Notes: a model not told the origin generated them from the letters alone. Shown: positions 31,300 to 45,176, counted from the stretch's first letter. The stretch: DNA of 64,000 bases from Pogonophryne albipinna (GCA_028583405.1 CM053247.1:11896063-11960062); one strand, 5' to 3'. Translations and numbers: made by a program.

Positions 31300-34200
31300 T
31301 TCTCCACTTCATTTCAGAGGAAGATCTACACTCCACTACTGCTCCACCACATTTATACAACAGGAATATTAACTAGATCTTGTGCATTCCTCAACTTGAG
31401 TATTTGTTTACGTTGTGCCACTTTATAATTCTACTCCACTTTATACAAAATATACTTAGGTAAAAAATGATAAAGTATGTTATAGTATTACATTCTAATT
31501 GTTACTCAAATGCTGCACTTGTCAAAGATAGGAGAACATTTGTATTACTGTGTATGCAGTTAGGATGCTAAATCTTCCGAATCACCATTAGAAATACTCT
31601 AATAATCCCAGGGGCAAATTGGTTTTTCGTGACATTTGTTCCATTTTGGAATGAATAAAATAAAATAAAATATGTTATATAAACAAGTGAAAGTATTTTT
31701 TAAAGTATAAATGGGCAATTAAAGATAAAATAACATATGTAAACATTTAATATTAAAGTTATATGTGCAACAAAGATTAAATAAAATACAAATAATTAAA
31801 TATTATACAAACATAGGAAGTCATGGGCCAGCATATCGACTGGGCCTGACACTCAGAGGGAGGAGTTAAAGAGTCTGATGGCCACCGGCAGGAAGGACTT
31901 CCCGTGCTCTGTGGTGCATCTCAGTGGACCGAGGCTCCAACTCAAGCTACTCTTTTGCCTGACAAGTGTTTCATGGAGTGGGTTGAGAATTGTCTTAGGG
32001 GATCCTTACGTTGGACAGCATCAAATCCTCTCTTATGCTTTTATAATAGCTAATCATTTAGTTGCTTTATATCAAACAACTGTGGTGTGAAAAAGTACAA
32101 CATTTGCGCTTAAAATTCAGTTGGGGAGAAAGAAGCATGAAAGACATTTCAAGTTAAGAACAATTACAGCACCTCAAAATTGTACTGAAATACAGTACTT
32201 GAGTAAATGAGCTAAATTACACTCCACTACTGGTTACTAAAAGCCTGCTTTATGTTTCCTCACTCTATATTAGCAATGTAAACATGTGCATCACAAGCAA
32301 CCTGCGCTGACCAACTCTGTATCTTTAGACCGTTCGGGACTTGAACCGGCGTCCCTTCGGTTCCCAATTCCGTACAGACTGAGCTACTGCCACCCACTAA
32401 GCATTCCTTGTTCTGTTTTTCATGTACAAATTCCAATCTCCAATCTAAAGAATAAATGTCTGTTTAGTCACTTTTAATCACTGATTGATGTAACACAATA
32501 GTTTGGCCCGCTGATGAAAGCCACAAAAAAATGCAAATATTACTAACCGCCAAAGAGAGCAAACATTTTAAAATGTGGAACTTTACGTTAAAGCAGCTTT
32601 ACCAAACCATAATATTCACCATTACAAGTAAAAATGCTCAATTTGAAATGTTATTCAAGTAAAAGTGCGGTGTAAATTATCAGCAAAACGTATGCATTAT
32701 GACCTGGAAGTTAGCATTGCAAGGGCTCCCTCCACAAAAAGCAGTTGGACCCCCCCATCATGGATTTCAATAAAGAGCAGAAAATAAGCTTTGTTGCCAA
32801 CATACGTTTATGATACTTACACGTGTCGTTCAGCAGGATAATCTCCACATTTTAACACCACGTTGAGGATTTTGAAGCGTATGCAATAGGCAGAAATAAA
32901 AAACGAACGTACTGCTATAAACAAATTAAATCACGGTTGCATGGCAGCGCGTCACCACCGCTAATCTGATGTTGGTTTCGTGTTGGGGTGATGACGTTTA
33001 GCAGTGTTTTTATGACACACAGAAGCATCCCACATTCACGCTAGGAGTGGTGTATTTTATTTATACGTGCAAATCTCTTCAGCTTGGGCTAACCACAGAT
33101 ATCATTTTAGGCTTCTGTCCAAAAACACCATTGACTTTGAGACGAGGGAACCTGAAGTGGTAAAATGCTAAGTCTTTTCCAGGTTTTAGGACTCATTGCT
33201 GCACCACTCTATAGAAGTGTAAAGTAGGTTAAAATTGAAAAAACTAACTGGATTAGTTGAGTAAATGTTATTAGTAACATACCACTTGGCAAAAAAGTTA
33301 ACAATATCAGACTCCAGCAGGTCATAGAATACATAGCCAATTACCATAACTGCTTCATAACTATATATCCAGAGAGCCATAACGTCAAACTCTCAGAAAA
33401 ACCTTCAAAATCTAAACCGTGTGTTCCGTCAAATGGGAAAATTATTTACGATGGCGTCGCTTGTAATACATTCAGAAGCCTTTATCAGCCTGCTATGCAT
33501 TCCTTGACAGGTTTCCGCTGAGTGTTACTAAAAAAGGAAAAAGCTCACACATAAGCCGAATCTCTGAGTTGTGCTGACATAAGTCATTTTGCTTTTGTTT
33601 TAATTCTTACTCAAATAACGCAAGTTACAGGAAGGAACATCTCTGAAAGCCAAACATGCCAGTAATTGTCCCAGTGATGCGTTTTCCAGAGGTTTTGCCG
33701 TACAGCTGGGATAAGTTTGTTCAGGCAAATTGCTGTGCTAGTCCATCAGTGAAATGTAGACAGGGCTGGCTCAGAGCCAGGAGAGAGCAGGCCCACTGCA
33801 GTCATCAGGAGGAATCCACTTCTACAGTCAGAGCAGTGGTGTTGGTGTGGGGGGGATTATGTTACTAGTAGAAACCTGTTGGTGAAGTGTGATCACTGCG
33901 AGTAAAACACGCTTTGACCTATAGACACCAAAACAGCAATGTCACAACATTTTTGTCAACTTAACAGTTTTTTCTATGATCTTTTTTATCCCTAGGATGC
34001 TGGGGCAGATATCTTTAGAAATGCTTCAGAAAATGTTTTTAATGCTTGATTTAAAGATGTTTTATAGAAAAAATGTTTAAATAATACTATGCCAGATAAC
34101 GAAAAGTGTCCATTATCACTCTTAACAAAAAGAAAGATAGGACACGAGATGACAATTGGCACCCTTCCTTTATATTATTAATTTAACCTCTGACCAAATA

Positions 34201-34985
34201 TTGTTTTATTCCTTTGGACAACAAAGTTACATTTGATTTGTAGTAAATAGTAGGTTGCCTAATATATGTAGCTCCTAGCCTAAATCTACATCGGCACATT
34301 CATGTTCGAGCTTGCTTGAGCTTCCTATACTAAAGCTGAATTTTAACTAACAGTATTTAAAGTCTTCTCCCCAAAGCTCTGACGAAAACTGGAAAAAATA
34401 TATAACCAGGACTGCGTCAGCATTCATTTGTTTGGTTGATATCAGCCACAGGAGGTAGACAAAATGTTGCAAAACCTTTTTGAGTGGTCAAGTTTAAATA
34501 CAAAATATTTGGTTCAACTTAATATCATTGCTTACATAATCTAATACAGTTATGTGAAATGTGTTGACATATTACATTTAATTAAAGTCAACATTTCAGT
34601 TTTTTGGGCCTCAATTAGGCTGAACTATTCCATGTATTGGATAATCATACTCTTTTGAGGTAGTATAATTTCAAACCATTTCCCTTTTACATTTTCCATT
34701 TTCCATTTTCTTGACCGTTAACTGATCAGGGGTCTAAAGAACAGGTTATCTGAGTTAAAGGGAATTTATAATAGGAAACCATAATGGAGAAGTTCATGAC
34801 TATTGGGCATTGTCCATCAAAATATGTTTTTGAAAGTTAATTTGATTTCAAATATTATACAGTTTTCAAAACAGTACTAACGGAGCTCCAACAGGCAATG
34901 TTTCAAACCTCTAGGTGCATGTTTTAAAAAGCTGCTAAAATATATAATAAGTTATGACAACAAACACAGACAAACTATAAAATCA
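31300..34985. other. Non-coding stretch with repeat scraps
   Basis: 31300-31400 resumes the MITE broken by the LINE. 31800-31960 resembles part of a common fish repeat (gaggagttaaagagtctgatgg). 34470-34700 shares a short segment with the foldback element at 37888-38092. No genes recognised. Confidence 0.4.
32325..32400 (-). repeat. tRNA-derived SINE head
   Basis: On the minus strand a tRNA-like head reads gtagctcagtctgtac ... ggttcaagtcc (B box at 32337-32347). The stem pairing is poor and it lacks a proper acceptor end, so this is a SINE fragment and not a tRNA gene. Confidence 0.55.
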
Positions 34986-34989
34986 TAAA

Positions 34990-35183
34990 AGGGGCGTGTG
35001 GTGCAGTGGGTTGTGTGTTGGTTTTCGGATCAGGTGGTCACAGGTTCAAACCATAGGTTCAAACCCCACTCAGCATCCCTGGGCAAGACACCAAATAGCT
35101 CCTGAGGGGATTGCCCACAGTATTGAGTATGCAAGTCACTTTGGATAAAAGCGTCTAACAAGTGACATGGAATGTAATGCCCT
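34990..35183 (+). repeat. tRNA-derived SINE with LINE-type tail
   Basis: The head is ggggcgtgtggtgcagtggg with two ggttcaaac B-box-like motifs. The tail is cactttggataaaagcgtct followed by a short aatgtaatg repeat, the tail shared by fish SINEs and L2-type LINEs. Confidence 0.65.
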
Positions 35184-37880
35184 CGAAAACCCTCCTCTAA
35201 TGATTAGAGTCTAATCGGTTGAAACTTACAACAGTTTGAGGCTTGAAGCGATTTGGGACGCTATCCGACATTCAAACTAATGTGACTCACCTTTAGAGCA
35301 TTGAAAAAGTCATAAAAAGTTATTCTTACTAAATGTTAATAATATGTTTTTAACCCCCGTTGACTGATTAACTACAGTTATAACAGCGTATGACTGCTTA
35401 TTCTGACAAGATGAATTATGTCAGCCTAATGGGAATGTGTTCCTTCCAAAAGAAATACATGAAAATACTTTGGCATCGTGCAGGAAATATTCAAGTGAAT
35501 TTAATGATTAAAAACGAAAATATGATTCCCGTTCCTGGAACTTTATCCAAGCATGACAGACTTGTTTCCGTAGTTTCCTTTCGTGGTGTTAACACCGAAG
35601 AAGAAAGAAACACCTGAGTGTCAGGTCATTCATTTTGGTTACTTTTCTTTAGGATGAATAAAAACACATAAGAATACAAAATGAGTTTGATTTCAAGCTA
35701 GCATGATAACACATGCTCTACTGCATGGAAGTGCTCACCAGATGCTCAATACAGCTCAAAGTGAGTGCAAAAAGAACATTTGAATCCCGCATTTTTTCGT
35801 CCCGACATGAGCGTTGAAGGGTTTTCACTCCACTGCAACAACATGGCATGAAATGACACCCTCCTCATTTAAAAAACGGTCTGAAATTATTTTCACATTC
35901 ATGTTGCTATCCTTTTCATCAGACAGCACTGATTTTGTGTTAGTTTGAAATATCCCGATTTAACAGCAACATGGTATGACTTAACGGGGAACAGGTGGAC
36001 CTCCTTAAGCCGTAAGAGAATAGCAAAGCATAACAAGGCCCCTGTGGTTTCCTAAGTGTGCCCTCATTTACCATATATACCCGCACATATCAGGGTTATA
36101 ATCATTAACAAGCAGTTCAGCAGGAGTTCAGTGTGCACCGAGAAGCTTGTGGAAGCCTGCTCTGAATGGGATATTTTGGTTTCCCCTCAAACCACAAGAG
36201 AGACGCTGACCAAATGTTATGGTTTACTTGTTTCACAGAACTCAATGGGAACTATTTGCTTTCACTGCACAGACAAATCAACTGGGATTGAGTTGCAAAT
36301 AATGGCTTATTTCTCAGCGGCTTCTCTTGTGGGTAAAGCCCGGTGCTGAAAATTGCAAACGATTTAACATGCATGACACTTATTGGAGTTTTAAGAAAGA
36401 AATCGGTGCTCCTGCAGGCGCCATCGTCCCGTTCTGCCCCCAAATACAGATTAAGGCTTCTATCAAATATCAGCGGGGGATGTTAAGTGGCTCTGCGGCG
36501 TCACGTTGTCTTCTGCTCGCCTCACCTCGGTGCAGAAACGTGATCACGCTGCCCTAAGCGCGGCTGGGGAAAAAACGTCTACCACTTTTGCGAAAGTAAC
36601 CATTAGACTTTTGAAAACATCAAATCTAAATGTGCTTCTCTGAGATCAAAACCTTTGAGGGCCACAAACAAACTCAAGAATTGAACAGCTGGGCCAGTCC
36701 TAAAGATTGACACCCCCCACCCCCTGCAACGATTACCCCTTTAAGGATTGGCAATTCCTGAAATATGGGCCTGTGACTAATGGCAGAATTTAGCAAGAAA
36801 TCAGCTCCAGTTTCACCTGCCTTTATTGACTCTAATGCATGATGCAGATACCTTCAGCTATGATGAATGAGCGTGGGGATACTGTCAGCTTCACCCCCCC
36901 CCCCCCTTCTTCCTCCTCCTCTTTCAATGTTGCTTTTGTGCAGGTGATAATGAAAAGTGTCAGAGAAGCATGCAACAGGCCCATTTCACTAAGAATAAGC
37001 TGTCATGTCAATAATGATGTTGAATGGGAACACTTGAGATGTTTTATTCCTTGTTGTTTTACGGGGCGAGGTGGCCTCGGAGAGGTTTTTCTTATTATTA
37101 TTATTTAAGTCATCAATAAACTGCAATATTGTATCTTATTTTTGAGCATGTGCCAGCCTGCTCTGACATTTTGCTACAGGGGGGAATTGAGCACAAAGCC
37201 ACGAGAGAGAGGGGTTTATCGTACTTTACTGCACAAACAAGGCATCAATCAGGCTCTGAATGAGGATTTCACTGATGTTATGAATTTGTGAAACGCTTTT
37301 ATTCGACAGTGACAGATATTGAGCCAATGAATTAGTGCAGATTGCTCGATAAATCAACCACTCAAATGTTTCAGACTTTCCATACCCGGCTGGTTTTACT
37401 TTGAAAGGACCTGAGTCAACATTTCCATGCTCGCACCTGCAGAGTGAAAACAACATAATGTATGTCTTATAACTAAATTGTGGGAGGGAGGTTGTAATTC
37501 TTGAATTATGAGTATTTATATATATCACTGAACCACAAAATAAACAATACAAAGTAGCAACAATTTAAAATGTAAATACATCTTGGGTTTAATTTAGCGT
37601 GCGTTTGTATTGGCAGATACAGCTGCAAAGAAAGAAGAAGTGGCATGTGAGAGTGTTTTTCCTCAAGTACTGCAAAACTATTTTTTATAAATGGTACAAA
37701 TATGTGACAAAACACATCTGAAGGGCTTCACCACTGTGGGATGCTAGTACTTAGTTTAGTTACTGCTCAGTGACTTTTGGATATCTAAGAGTATTATTGT
37801 CGAACTGATCCAGAAAACAAACAGACTTTTATTCATCCCTGAGGAAAATTCTGGGTTTAAATCTGGTGTTATTTACATTA
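35184..37880. other. Non-coding stretch
   Basis: No gene recognised. A poly-C run followed by tcctcctcct lies at about 36894-36925. Confidence 0.4.
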
Positions 37881-37887
37881 CACACTA

Positions 37888-38095
37888 TACACACTGAAAA
37901 ACTGAAACGTTGACTTTAATAAATGTATTACAGTATATCAACATATTTCACATAACTTATGTTAGTTGAAAGCAATAATATTTAAGTTAAACCTGATAAT
38001 TTATATTTAAACGTAATATTATTGCTTTCAACTAACCTAATACAGTTACCTGTTGAAATAATACATTGAATTAAAGTCAGCGTTTGTTCAGTGCA
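37888..38095. mobile_element. Small foldback MITE
   Basis: About 200 bp that folds on itself. It begins cactgaaaaactgaaacg ttgactttaa and ends ttaaagtcagcgtttgttcagtg in mirror form, with an inner mirror pair around gaaagcaataatattta / taatattattgctttc. No coding potential; the target duplication is unclear. Confidence 0.55.
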
Positions 38096-38703
38096 ATAAT
38101 TAGAGATTTTTGCCGGGATAAACAATTTGACATTAAGTTATTTTTGTATATTTTGTCAAATAATTTTCTTTTATATAAATGTCTTTATCTGTAGTCACAC
38201 AGTTAGCTTTTCAAATGTAATGTTTCAAAGTTTTCTTTTTGTGGATACTGTTGAGTTTCTGGGGATGGATTTCTTTCACAGAGTAAACACAACTTAGAAT
38301 TATTTTCGAACTAATTTAAGTTTTTATCCAATCTTTCGTATGTGCTTCCATTGTATGATCCCTAATCTCTAACCCTGCAGTAAATGTGACTCAATGAGCA
38401 GAGCCCGCGACACATATTCCTGAAAAGCTTGAATGCATATTGACACAACACACAGACAGCATTCGACCGCAACAGCCACCTCTGCCACTTGTTTGATGTC
38501 AAATAGGAATTTCCGATTAAAGGAACGCTACCCTTTTCAAGTGAAACCCGCACTATGGGGGATTTTATTGAATGAATAAACAAGTGTATATATTATTTAA
38601 ACAAAAAAAGAGGAAGAAAAAATACAGGGAGTATTGCGGCATCAAAGAGAAGAAACACTTGCCAAGAAAAAGTTGATCACAGATAGACTTTATTAAACTA
38701 TAA

Positions 38704-39445
38704 CAGTGGTTCCCAAACTTTTTCAGTCGGGCCCCCCTTGGGTAATTGGAAATATTTTCGGGACCCCCCCCAACCCGGTTCCCATCTATATTGGTAGGAT
38801 TAAATGTTCTCTACTAATAATAAGAAGATACAAAGATCCAACTATAATTTTATATTTTATTATGGATTACACATGAACAAAAGTGCTTGTAATAGATACT
38901 GTGAATTAATTTGGCCTAATTAAAACTGGTTGGCCTTCTTCCCTGAGTAGTAGATTTTTAAATTCAAATTTCTTTAAGGAAAATATATTAATTAACTACT
39001 ATTTCTACTGCAGGTTGCAAACGATCACATCACTTTACCATTCCTATTCCACACATAGCCTATCAATGACTTGTGTGTGCTTGCTTTCCCTTGCAGATCT
39101 TCTCAAAGCGGGGCTGTTGTTTTGAGACTGCCCCTCTCAGTTCATTCTCAATGTTCAGCTTTGATCTGTATTTGGTTTTGATGGCAGCAACAGCAGAAAA
39201 GCCTATCTCACACAAGTAGGATGTTGCAAAAGGCAGCATTATGCCCACAGCTCTCTGACCAATGAGATTTTTCGAGCAGTGTTTGTTTACAAGTGAATAA
39301 TAATAATAATAATAATAATAATACATTTGATTTATATAGCACACTTTAAAAACAACGTCATCTCAAGGTGCTTCACAAAGCTAAAAGAAAAAATCTTCCC
39401 GCGCCCCCCCTGCAGTACCTGCGCCCCACAGTTTAAAAACCACTG
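38704..39445. mobile_element. hAT-type element, 742 bp, with transposase relic
   Basis: The ends are cagtggttcccaaac and gtttaaaaaccactg. The flanking eight bases are aactataa on both sides (38696-38703, 39446-39453). The termini match the family at 14694-15708. A (taa)n run plus a short repeat tail lies at about 39298-39380 inside it. Confidence 0.85.
39063..39300 (-). pseudogene. hAT transposase C-terminal dimerisation segment
   Basis: On the minus strand the frame reads LPFATSYLCEIGFSAVAAIK, then TKYRSKLNIENELRGAV and ends at a stop. This is the C-terminal signature of ZBED/SCAND3-like hAT transposases. Everything upstream (zinc finger, catalytic core) is missing, so it is a relic that identifies the element's source family. 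Confidence 0.8.
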
Positions 39446-39453
39446 AACTATAA

Positions 39454-40149
39454 CATTTACAGTGTGTTGGGGTTTGATGCAGGAGTTATTAAAGCAGCAG
39501 ACATCAGAGAAATTATGTCAAATGTATTTAGCGAGAGAGAGAAAGATAACATCTTGGCAGTTGCAAACCCAACTGACTGTCTGATGTGAAACACAACAAC
39601 ATCCAGAGACAACAGCAAGAAGTCCCGCTCTTGAACCCAGAAGGCAAATAGGATCAGGTGTTATTTTGAAAGAGATGCAAATCAAGTAAAAGTGATACTT
39701 GTTGAAAGAGCTTTGGAAGCAGAATGATTCTTTGATCAGCAGAGCAGAAAATAAAGCCCTCTTCTCCTGCATGTCTTCATGTTTTCACATGTTAATCTTC
39801 TGTGAAGTGTAAAATAAACTACAGTCTAAAATCTTATTATGCATGAAGGGTGTGTATCTGCCAAAAAGTGTGTTGTGTACCCCCCGATTAACCTCCCTCT
39901 GTTTCGAGTCTGTCAGCGGCCTCCTCTGCTCAAAAACAGTTAAGAATCAGCAGTGGTGTTTAATGACACTGGATCCCCCTTTATTGGTGATGTTAAGTAC
40001 CAATATGAAGTCAGGAGCCCCGTAATGACCCCCTGGGGATGGAAGCACTTTGGTGAATGGGGGGAGATCATAAACTCCTGAGTATTGAAGTGCTCCAACA
40101 GCTGCAGCACTCTCTTGACAAATGCTCCTCTGAGCAGCCATTTGTCATT
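39454..40149. other. Non-coding stretch
   Basis: No gene recognised. Confidence 0.35.
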
Positions 40150-40179
40150 ATTCAGTCATTTTAAAACACAACAATCCAA

Positions 40180-40560
40180 CATGGACAATTTAAAGAGGAC
40201 ATATTATGCTCATTCTCAAGTTCATATTTGTATTTTGTGCCTCTACTGTGACATGTTTCCATGCTTTAATGTGCAATAAAGTCTTTATTTTTCTCATACT
40301 GCCTGTGCTGCAGCACCTCTTTTCACCCTCTGTCTGAAACCAGAGCCCAGACTGCTCTGATTGGTTAGTTGGACGGCTCTGTTGTGATTGGTCAACCGCT
40401 TATTGGTCCCGATGTGTCATTAATGCAGTAAATGAAGGGGAGAGGACGACGGCGCTTGTTTGTTCACCACTTCTCTTATGCCTCAGAGTTTTTTATCTGC
40501 TTTTAAGCTATTTTATCTGCTTTTAAGCTAAAGTTATGGCTAAACTTTTAGTCTGTTTTA
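40180..40560. repeat. Fish MITE of the 'aagaggacatattatgctc' type
   Basis: It starts ttaaagaggacatattatgc and has the typical ctgattggttagttggac interior seen in repeated fish sequences. The opening resembles 46850-46920 and 48528-48590. The right end is not clear. Confidence 0.45.
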
Positions 40561-40925
40561 CAAGTGTTTTTATATCTTAAACCTCGTGAATATTGACGGT
40601 TTTGGACCTGGCGGCTGTCGGGACTCACCTACTGTATATCGCCAAACTCACCGACTATCTCCGGCTGACTGCTTGCCTCTCTCCCGCTACTAGTTTGATA
40701 GCAGGCGGACTCCCAAGCCTCTGTTTCATTGCTGGACGTGAGGTATACTAACGGGATAGCCTTCCAGCTGTCCCGTTGCTGTTAGCCCTCGCTGCTAAGG
40801 ACCGCTACCAAACTTCTTCGGCGCCCGACCTGTTGACATGTTGAGGTTTTCCATTCCCCAACTCCTGAGTTTCAACCACTCCAACGCTCCAACCTGCACC
40901 TTAGTCATTACGAAGGCTAACAGAC

Positions 40926-41261
40926 TTGGAACTGTCACTCCTGCCCCTGCCTGTATTGTCCTCTTTTGAATGCCTTGCATTTAAATGTAAACCCCCCTTC
41001 CCCCTGACAATACTTCTGATCTACTGGCCACCCAAACCCAATTCAGCTTTCATCCCAGAGATACAAGACCTTCTCACTACACTATGCACAACCTCTGCCA
41101 ATATTATCATACTTGGAGATATTAATATTCACGTCGACTCCCCCTCCTGCCACTCCGCCACTGAGTTTCTACTACTTTTGGACTGCCTCAATCTAACACA
41201 ACATGTTGATGTCCCAACACACGCCAAGGGCCACACGCTCAACCTGGTCAGCCTATCGTGA
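40926..41261 (+). pseudogene. L2-like LINE endonuclease fragment
   Basis: The frame contains LLIYWPPKPNSAF, IIILGDINIHVDSP (the Asp/Asn motif of AP-type endonucleases) and THAKGHTLNLV. The N-terminal half is missing. It breaks off at the conserved GHTLDLV-like box, where a deletion joins it to the reverse transcriptase part in another frame. Confidence 0.75.
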
Positions 41262-42417
41262 ACACCAGAAGGACTACGCACAGTCCCTCAGAGATGCACG
41301 ATCCCAGTACTACTCCTCCATCATCAACAACAGTACTGGAAACTCCAAGCAACTCTTCCCCACCATAAACCACCTCCTCAAACCCCAAAGTCCTCTACAC
41401 TCCGACTCCACTGAGAAGCAGTGTGGCAACTTCGCCGCCTTCTTCAAAAACAGAGCTGACACCATCCGCTCCCTCCTCTTTAGCCCCTCTGCACCTCCAG
41501 TTCCAACTGCCGACCCACAGCCTGGGACAACCCAGCCTCTCCGCTGTTTCACGGACATCTCTCAGCGAGAGGTTGAGGGCATCGTTAGGAGGATGAAGCC
41601 TTTCACCTGTGTCCTGGACCCCCTTCCGTCAGCTCTGGTGAAATCCAACATCTGTACCATGAGCCCCATGATCACTAAGATCGTAAACCTCTCTCTCCAG
41701 GCTGGCCATGTCCCCTCTGCCCTAAAAACCGCTGTCATCAAACCTCGTCTCAAAAAACCCTCCCTTGACCCGGGAGTCCTGGCCAACTACAGACCCATTT
41801 CCAACCTCCCATTTCTATCCAAGGTGCTGGAAAAACTAGTTGCTGCTCAGCTCCAGGACCACCTAAACTCCAACAACCTATTTGAGAAGTTCCCGTCTGG
41901 TTTCCGCTCAGGCCACAGCACAGAAACTGCCCTGGTCAGGGTCACCAACGACCTGCTGATGACGGCTGATGCTGGCTCTCCCTCTCTCCTCATCCTCCTC
42001 GATCTCGCTGCAGCTTTCGACACCGTCGATCACGGCATCCTCCTCCATCACATTACCCTCTCCTCAATAGTCACCAACCTGGGTGTGAAAATGGACGCCC
42101 ATCTGACCTTTGAGGCTCACATTAAACAGCTGTGCAAGAACTCCTTTTATCACCTTAGGAATATCGCCAAACTCCGCCCCACACTCATTCTGTCTGACGC
42201 CGAAAAGCTAGTCCACGCCTTTGTCTCCTCCAGGCTGGACTACTGCAATCCACTCCTCATCGGGATCCCCTACAAAAGCATCCAGAAGCTCCAGTACATT
42301 CAGAACAGCGCTGCTAGGGTCCTGATGAGTGTGCGCAAATATGATCATATCACCCCCATCCTGAAATCACTACACTGGCTCCCCGTGGAACTGAGGATCA
42401 AATACAATCGAATATAA
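41254..42417 (+). pseudogene. L2-like LINE reverse transcriptase lacking the YADD box
   Basis: Recognisable motifs run in order: LANYRPISNLPFLSKVLEK, FRSGHSTETALVRVTNDLL, LLILLDLAAAFDTVDHGILL (first catalytic Asp), then NLGVKMDAHLTFEAHIKQL, LDYCNPLLIGIP and LHWLPVELRIKYN. Between VDHGILLHH and LSSIVTNLGV the palm segment with the two catalytic Asp of YADD is gone, an in-frame deletion. The frame ends where the SINE flank begins. Confidence 0.85.
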
Positions 42418-42439
42418 GGTCTCCGTCCTCACCCACCAG

Positions 42440-42733
42440 GGCGACTGTGGCTGCGAGGGAGTGCGGTCGTCTTTCCACCAAAAGGTTGTGGGTTCGATCC
42501 CATGCAGTCAAACTGTCAATGTATCCTTGGGCAAGATACTTAACCCTGAGTTGCTCCCGATGGCATGGCCAACGGTTTGTGAATGTGTATTAATGTTACT
42601 TAGTTCCTAGAGTAACATACACTGCTCTGTATGAATGGGTGTGAATGGGTGAATGACATGTAGTATGTAAAGCGCTTTGAGGGGTCTTAAAGACTGGATA
42701 AAGCACTATATAAGTACAGTCCATTTACCATTT
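42440..42733 (+). repeat. tRNA-derived SINE inserted in the LINE
   Basis: The head includes a B box ggttcgatcc (42491-42500). The tail reads gtaaagcgctttgaggggtc and cactatataagtacagtcc. The short flank accag is present on both sides (42435-42439 and 42734-42738). Confidence 0.75.
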
Positions 42734-43179
42734 ACCAGTGTATCCATGGAACTGCCCCTCCCTACCTCAAGGAACTCCTCACCCCTCATACTTCCTTGCG
42801 GACCTCTCGCTCCAGCAATACCAACCTCCTCAAACTCCCCAGGACCAAGCTCCGTACTATGGGAGACCGGGCTTTCTGCTCGGCTGCTCCCAGTCTCTGG
42901 AACACTCTCCCCGACCACATGAGAGCACCACAGACCGTGGATGCTTTTAAAAAAGGCCTCAAACCCATCTGTTCAATAGAGCTTTTTCCTAGACCTTTTA
43001 TTTTATTTATTACTACCCTTTTATTTATTTTGTATTGTTTGTTTTTACTGCTTTTTATTAAATTATACCGTGTTGTGTACTGTTATATTGTTCCATGCTC
43101 ACTGCTTGTAGCACTTCGGGATTTGAACTCAAATATGAAGTGCGTTATAAATGAAACCCATTATTATTATTAGAGATGT

Positions 43180-45176
43180 CCCACCCTTTAACCTACCGGG
43201 TACAATGTGTTGGAGCTCTATCCAATAGAGGCAAGTGTTACATAGTGATGTCACTTTGTCACATAAGTTAACAAAGGAGTCCAATGGAGAATAGAGAAAC
43301 TCCTTCTGAAGGGAACTTTGGGATTTTAGACTTTGCAGACCATTTACATGCACAAAAACCTATATAACACACTGCAGGAAAGGGATAACCCCAAAAATAC
43401 GATTGAACCAAATACATAATTTATGAATGCAACATGAGCATAGCTTAACTGTTAGTGATATAAATCACTAAGAGTTTTGGGAACGACTTTTTGGGAGCAC
43501 TTCATAATATAAATTAGTTAGAGAGTTTTCTATGTATTTGTGATATAAACACTGTGAAAACATCAGAACCCTAAAATAATGGAGATATGCACACAGCCGG
43601 TCTTCAGAAAGCATGGATGTGTAAAGAGAACTGGATACTACGTTGGAGACGGGCTGTCGCTTATAAGTCCAAAGTTGCTAGATAGGGCATGAGTCCAAAA
43701 TGGCAAAAAAACTGGATATTTTGACTATTATCTGCATCCATGGGCTTATAGAGCATGCACTAGAGTTTCCTTTAACCCTGCCTCCCAGACTCCCGATTAT
43801 TGGAATAATGACCATACAAGGAGCGCACAAAATAATTATCGATTCATTTAAATGAGGACTATTCAAGTGTTAGTCCTGGGAAGTACAAAAATACAATACC
43901 TATGTATTTTTCTATGGAAAAAAGTTTTCAAATTGCATCACGTTATGGACCCAGAAGTTGCAATTCCATGATTTGTAATGTGACAACTTTACAACCCATA
44001 GGTAAAAATTGCAGCTTTAATAACATTACATTAATTGCCAGGCTAAAAGGAAAAGAGAGACCAAGAATGCAGATACAGAAGTCTTGGAAAAACGGACAAA
44101 TCAGAGCAGAGTCCTTAAATGCATCAGTTAGATTTAAATGTGAACTAAAATAATTAATCTTTGATAAAGTAACAATGTGTTTGTAGAATTTTAGATGCAT
44201 ATCTTCCCTTAAACCTTCGTTAATTTCAGTTTCAGAGAGTTATGATGACCTAGATATATTATCAGTTATCTCATCTCATTCACAGGTTTCTCCTTATTCT
44301 CACACTAAAGTTACATTTTCTCACCGGTTTCTCCTGGTCTCCTCGTTTTTTTCCCACAGGCAATTTGGTCATTTATTTTGCAGGCAGACCTTGCAGTCAT
44401 TCAGCGCTGGTGCTGATAGACAGCCAATGGAGCATAGCCAAACAACATGGACGCAGGTGTTGGTGGTGTACATCTGAGATCTGAGGAGCCATCTTGCTGA
44501 GATCGTGATCAAAGCAAAGACCCTGACCAGGGGGGATTTTCCCATCTGCAAATCAACGAGCCAGTTTATCGTTCATGCTAAAATTGATAGGATGATGGCG
44601 TTTGGATAGTTTGCAAGTCAGATAAAGATCGCGGTCGTCCATCAAAATGTTAACACATTTCTAGACACGTAAGCGTGTAAATTAAAACATTGTACCCACC
44701 CAAAATATTGCCGCATCTTTTGCTATCGCTTCTATCAGTGCAGGGTCTTTTGTTTGGGCGTGTTATCAACACTAGTCACAGTCAACCATTCTTCTCTTCA
44801 CCTCAATCATATCTACCTTGGTGGTAGTTTATGACTATCTTTATATTATGTAATCCAAATACCTGCATGCCCGTAGTGGAGAGTACAGTAGCACAAAGAG
44901 GACTTAAGTTCTGACTTTCTTCAGTTCAACAGGTTCACAGAGAAAAAGATTATCTGTTGATGCAACTCATAGCATGACACCCCAAACAAAGATGTCATCT
45001 TCAAATAATGCCTGGAAAAAAATGGAAAAAGCCAATGTATTGAAATACAATTTATATACGGTTTCAGATCAACTGGAAATCCAATCCCCTACATATATTG
45101 ATTTAATGGATTTAATGAAAAATGTCGACACATCACATGAAAAGAACAAAACCACCATTCATATGATCTACTAACA
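43180..45176. other. Mostly non-coding stretch
   Basis: 43185-43400 resembles a repeated fish sequence (agtgatgtcactttgtcac). The rest shows no gene that I recognise. Confidence 0.35.

Larger units (their letters stand above)
40926..43175 (+). mobile_element. L2-like LINE, internally deleted, with a SINE inside
   Basis: The order is: endonuclease fragment (40926-41261), reverse transcriptase fragment (41254-42417), SINE (42440-42733), C-terminal segment (42739-42965, reading LRTMGDRAFCSAAPSLWNTL and LPDHMRA), and a 3' tail ending in an att microsatellite (43160-43175). Two deletions and frame changes make it dead. Confidence 0.85.

Noticed and set aside
32325..32400. A tRNA gene on the minus strand
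   Set aside because: It has A- and B-box-like motifs but no consistent cloverleaf; it fits a SINE head. The same applies to 49955-50118 and 50508-50578.
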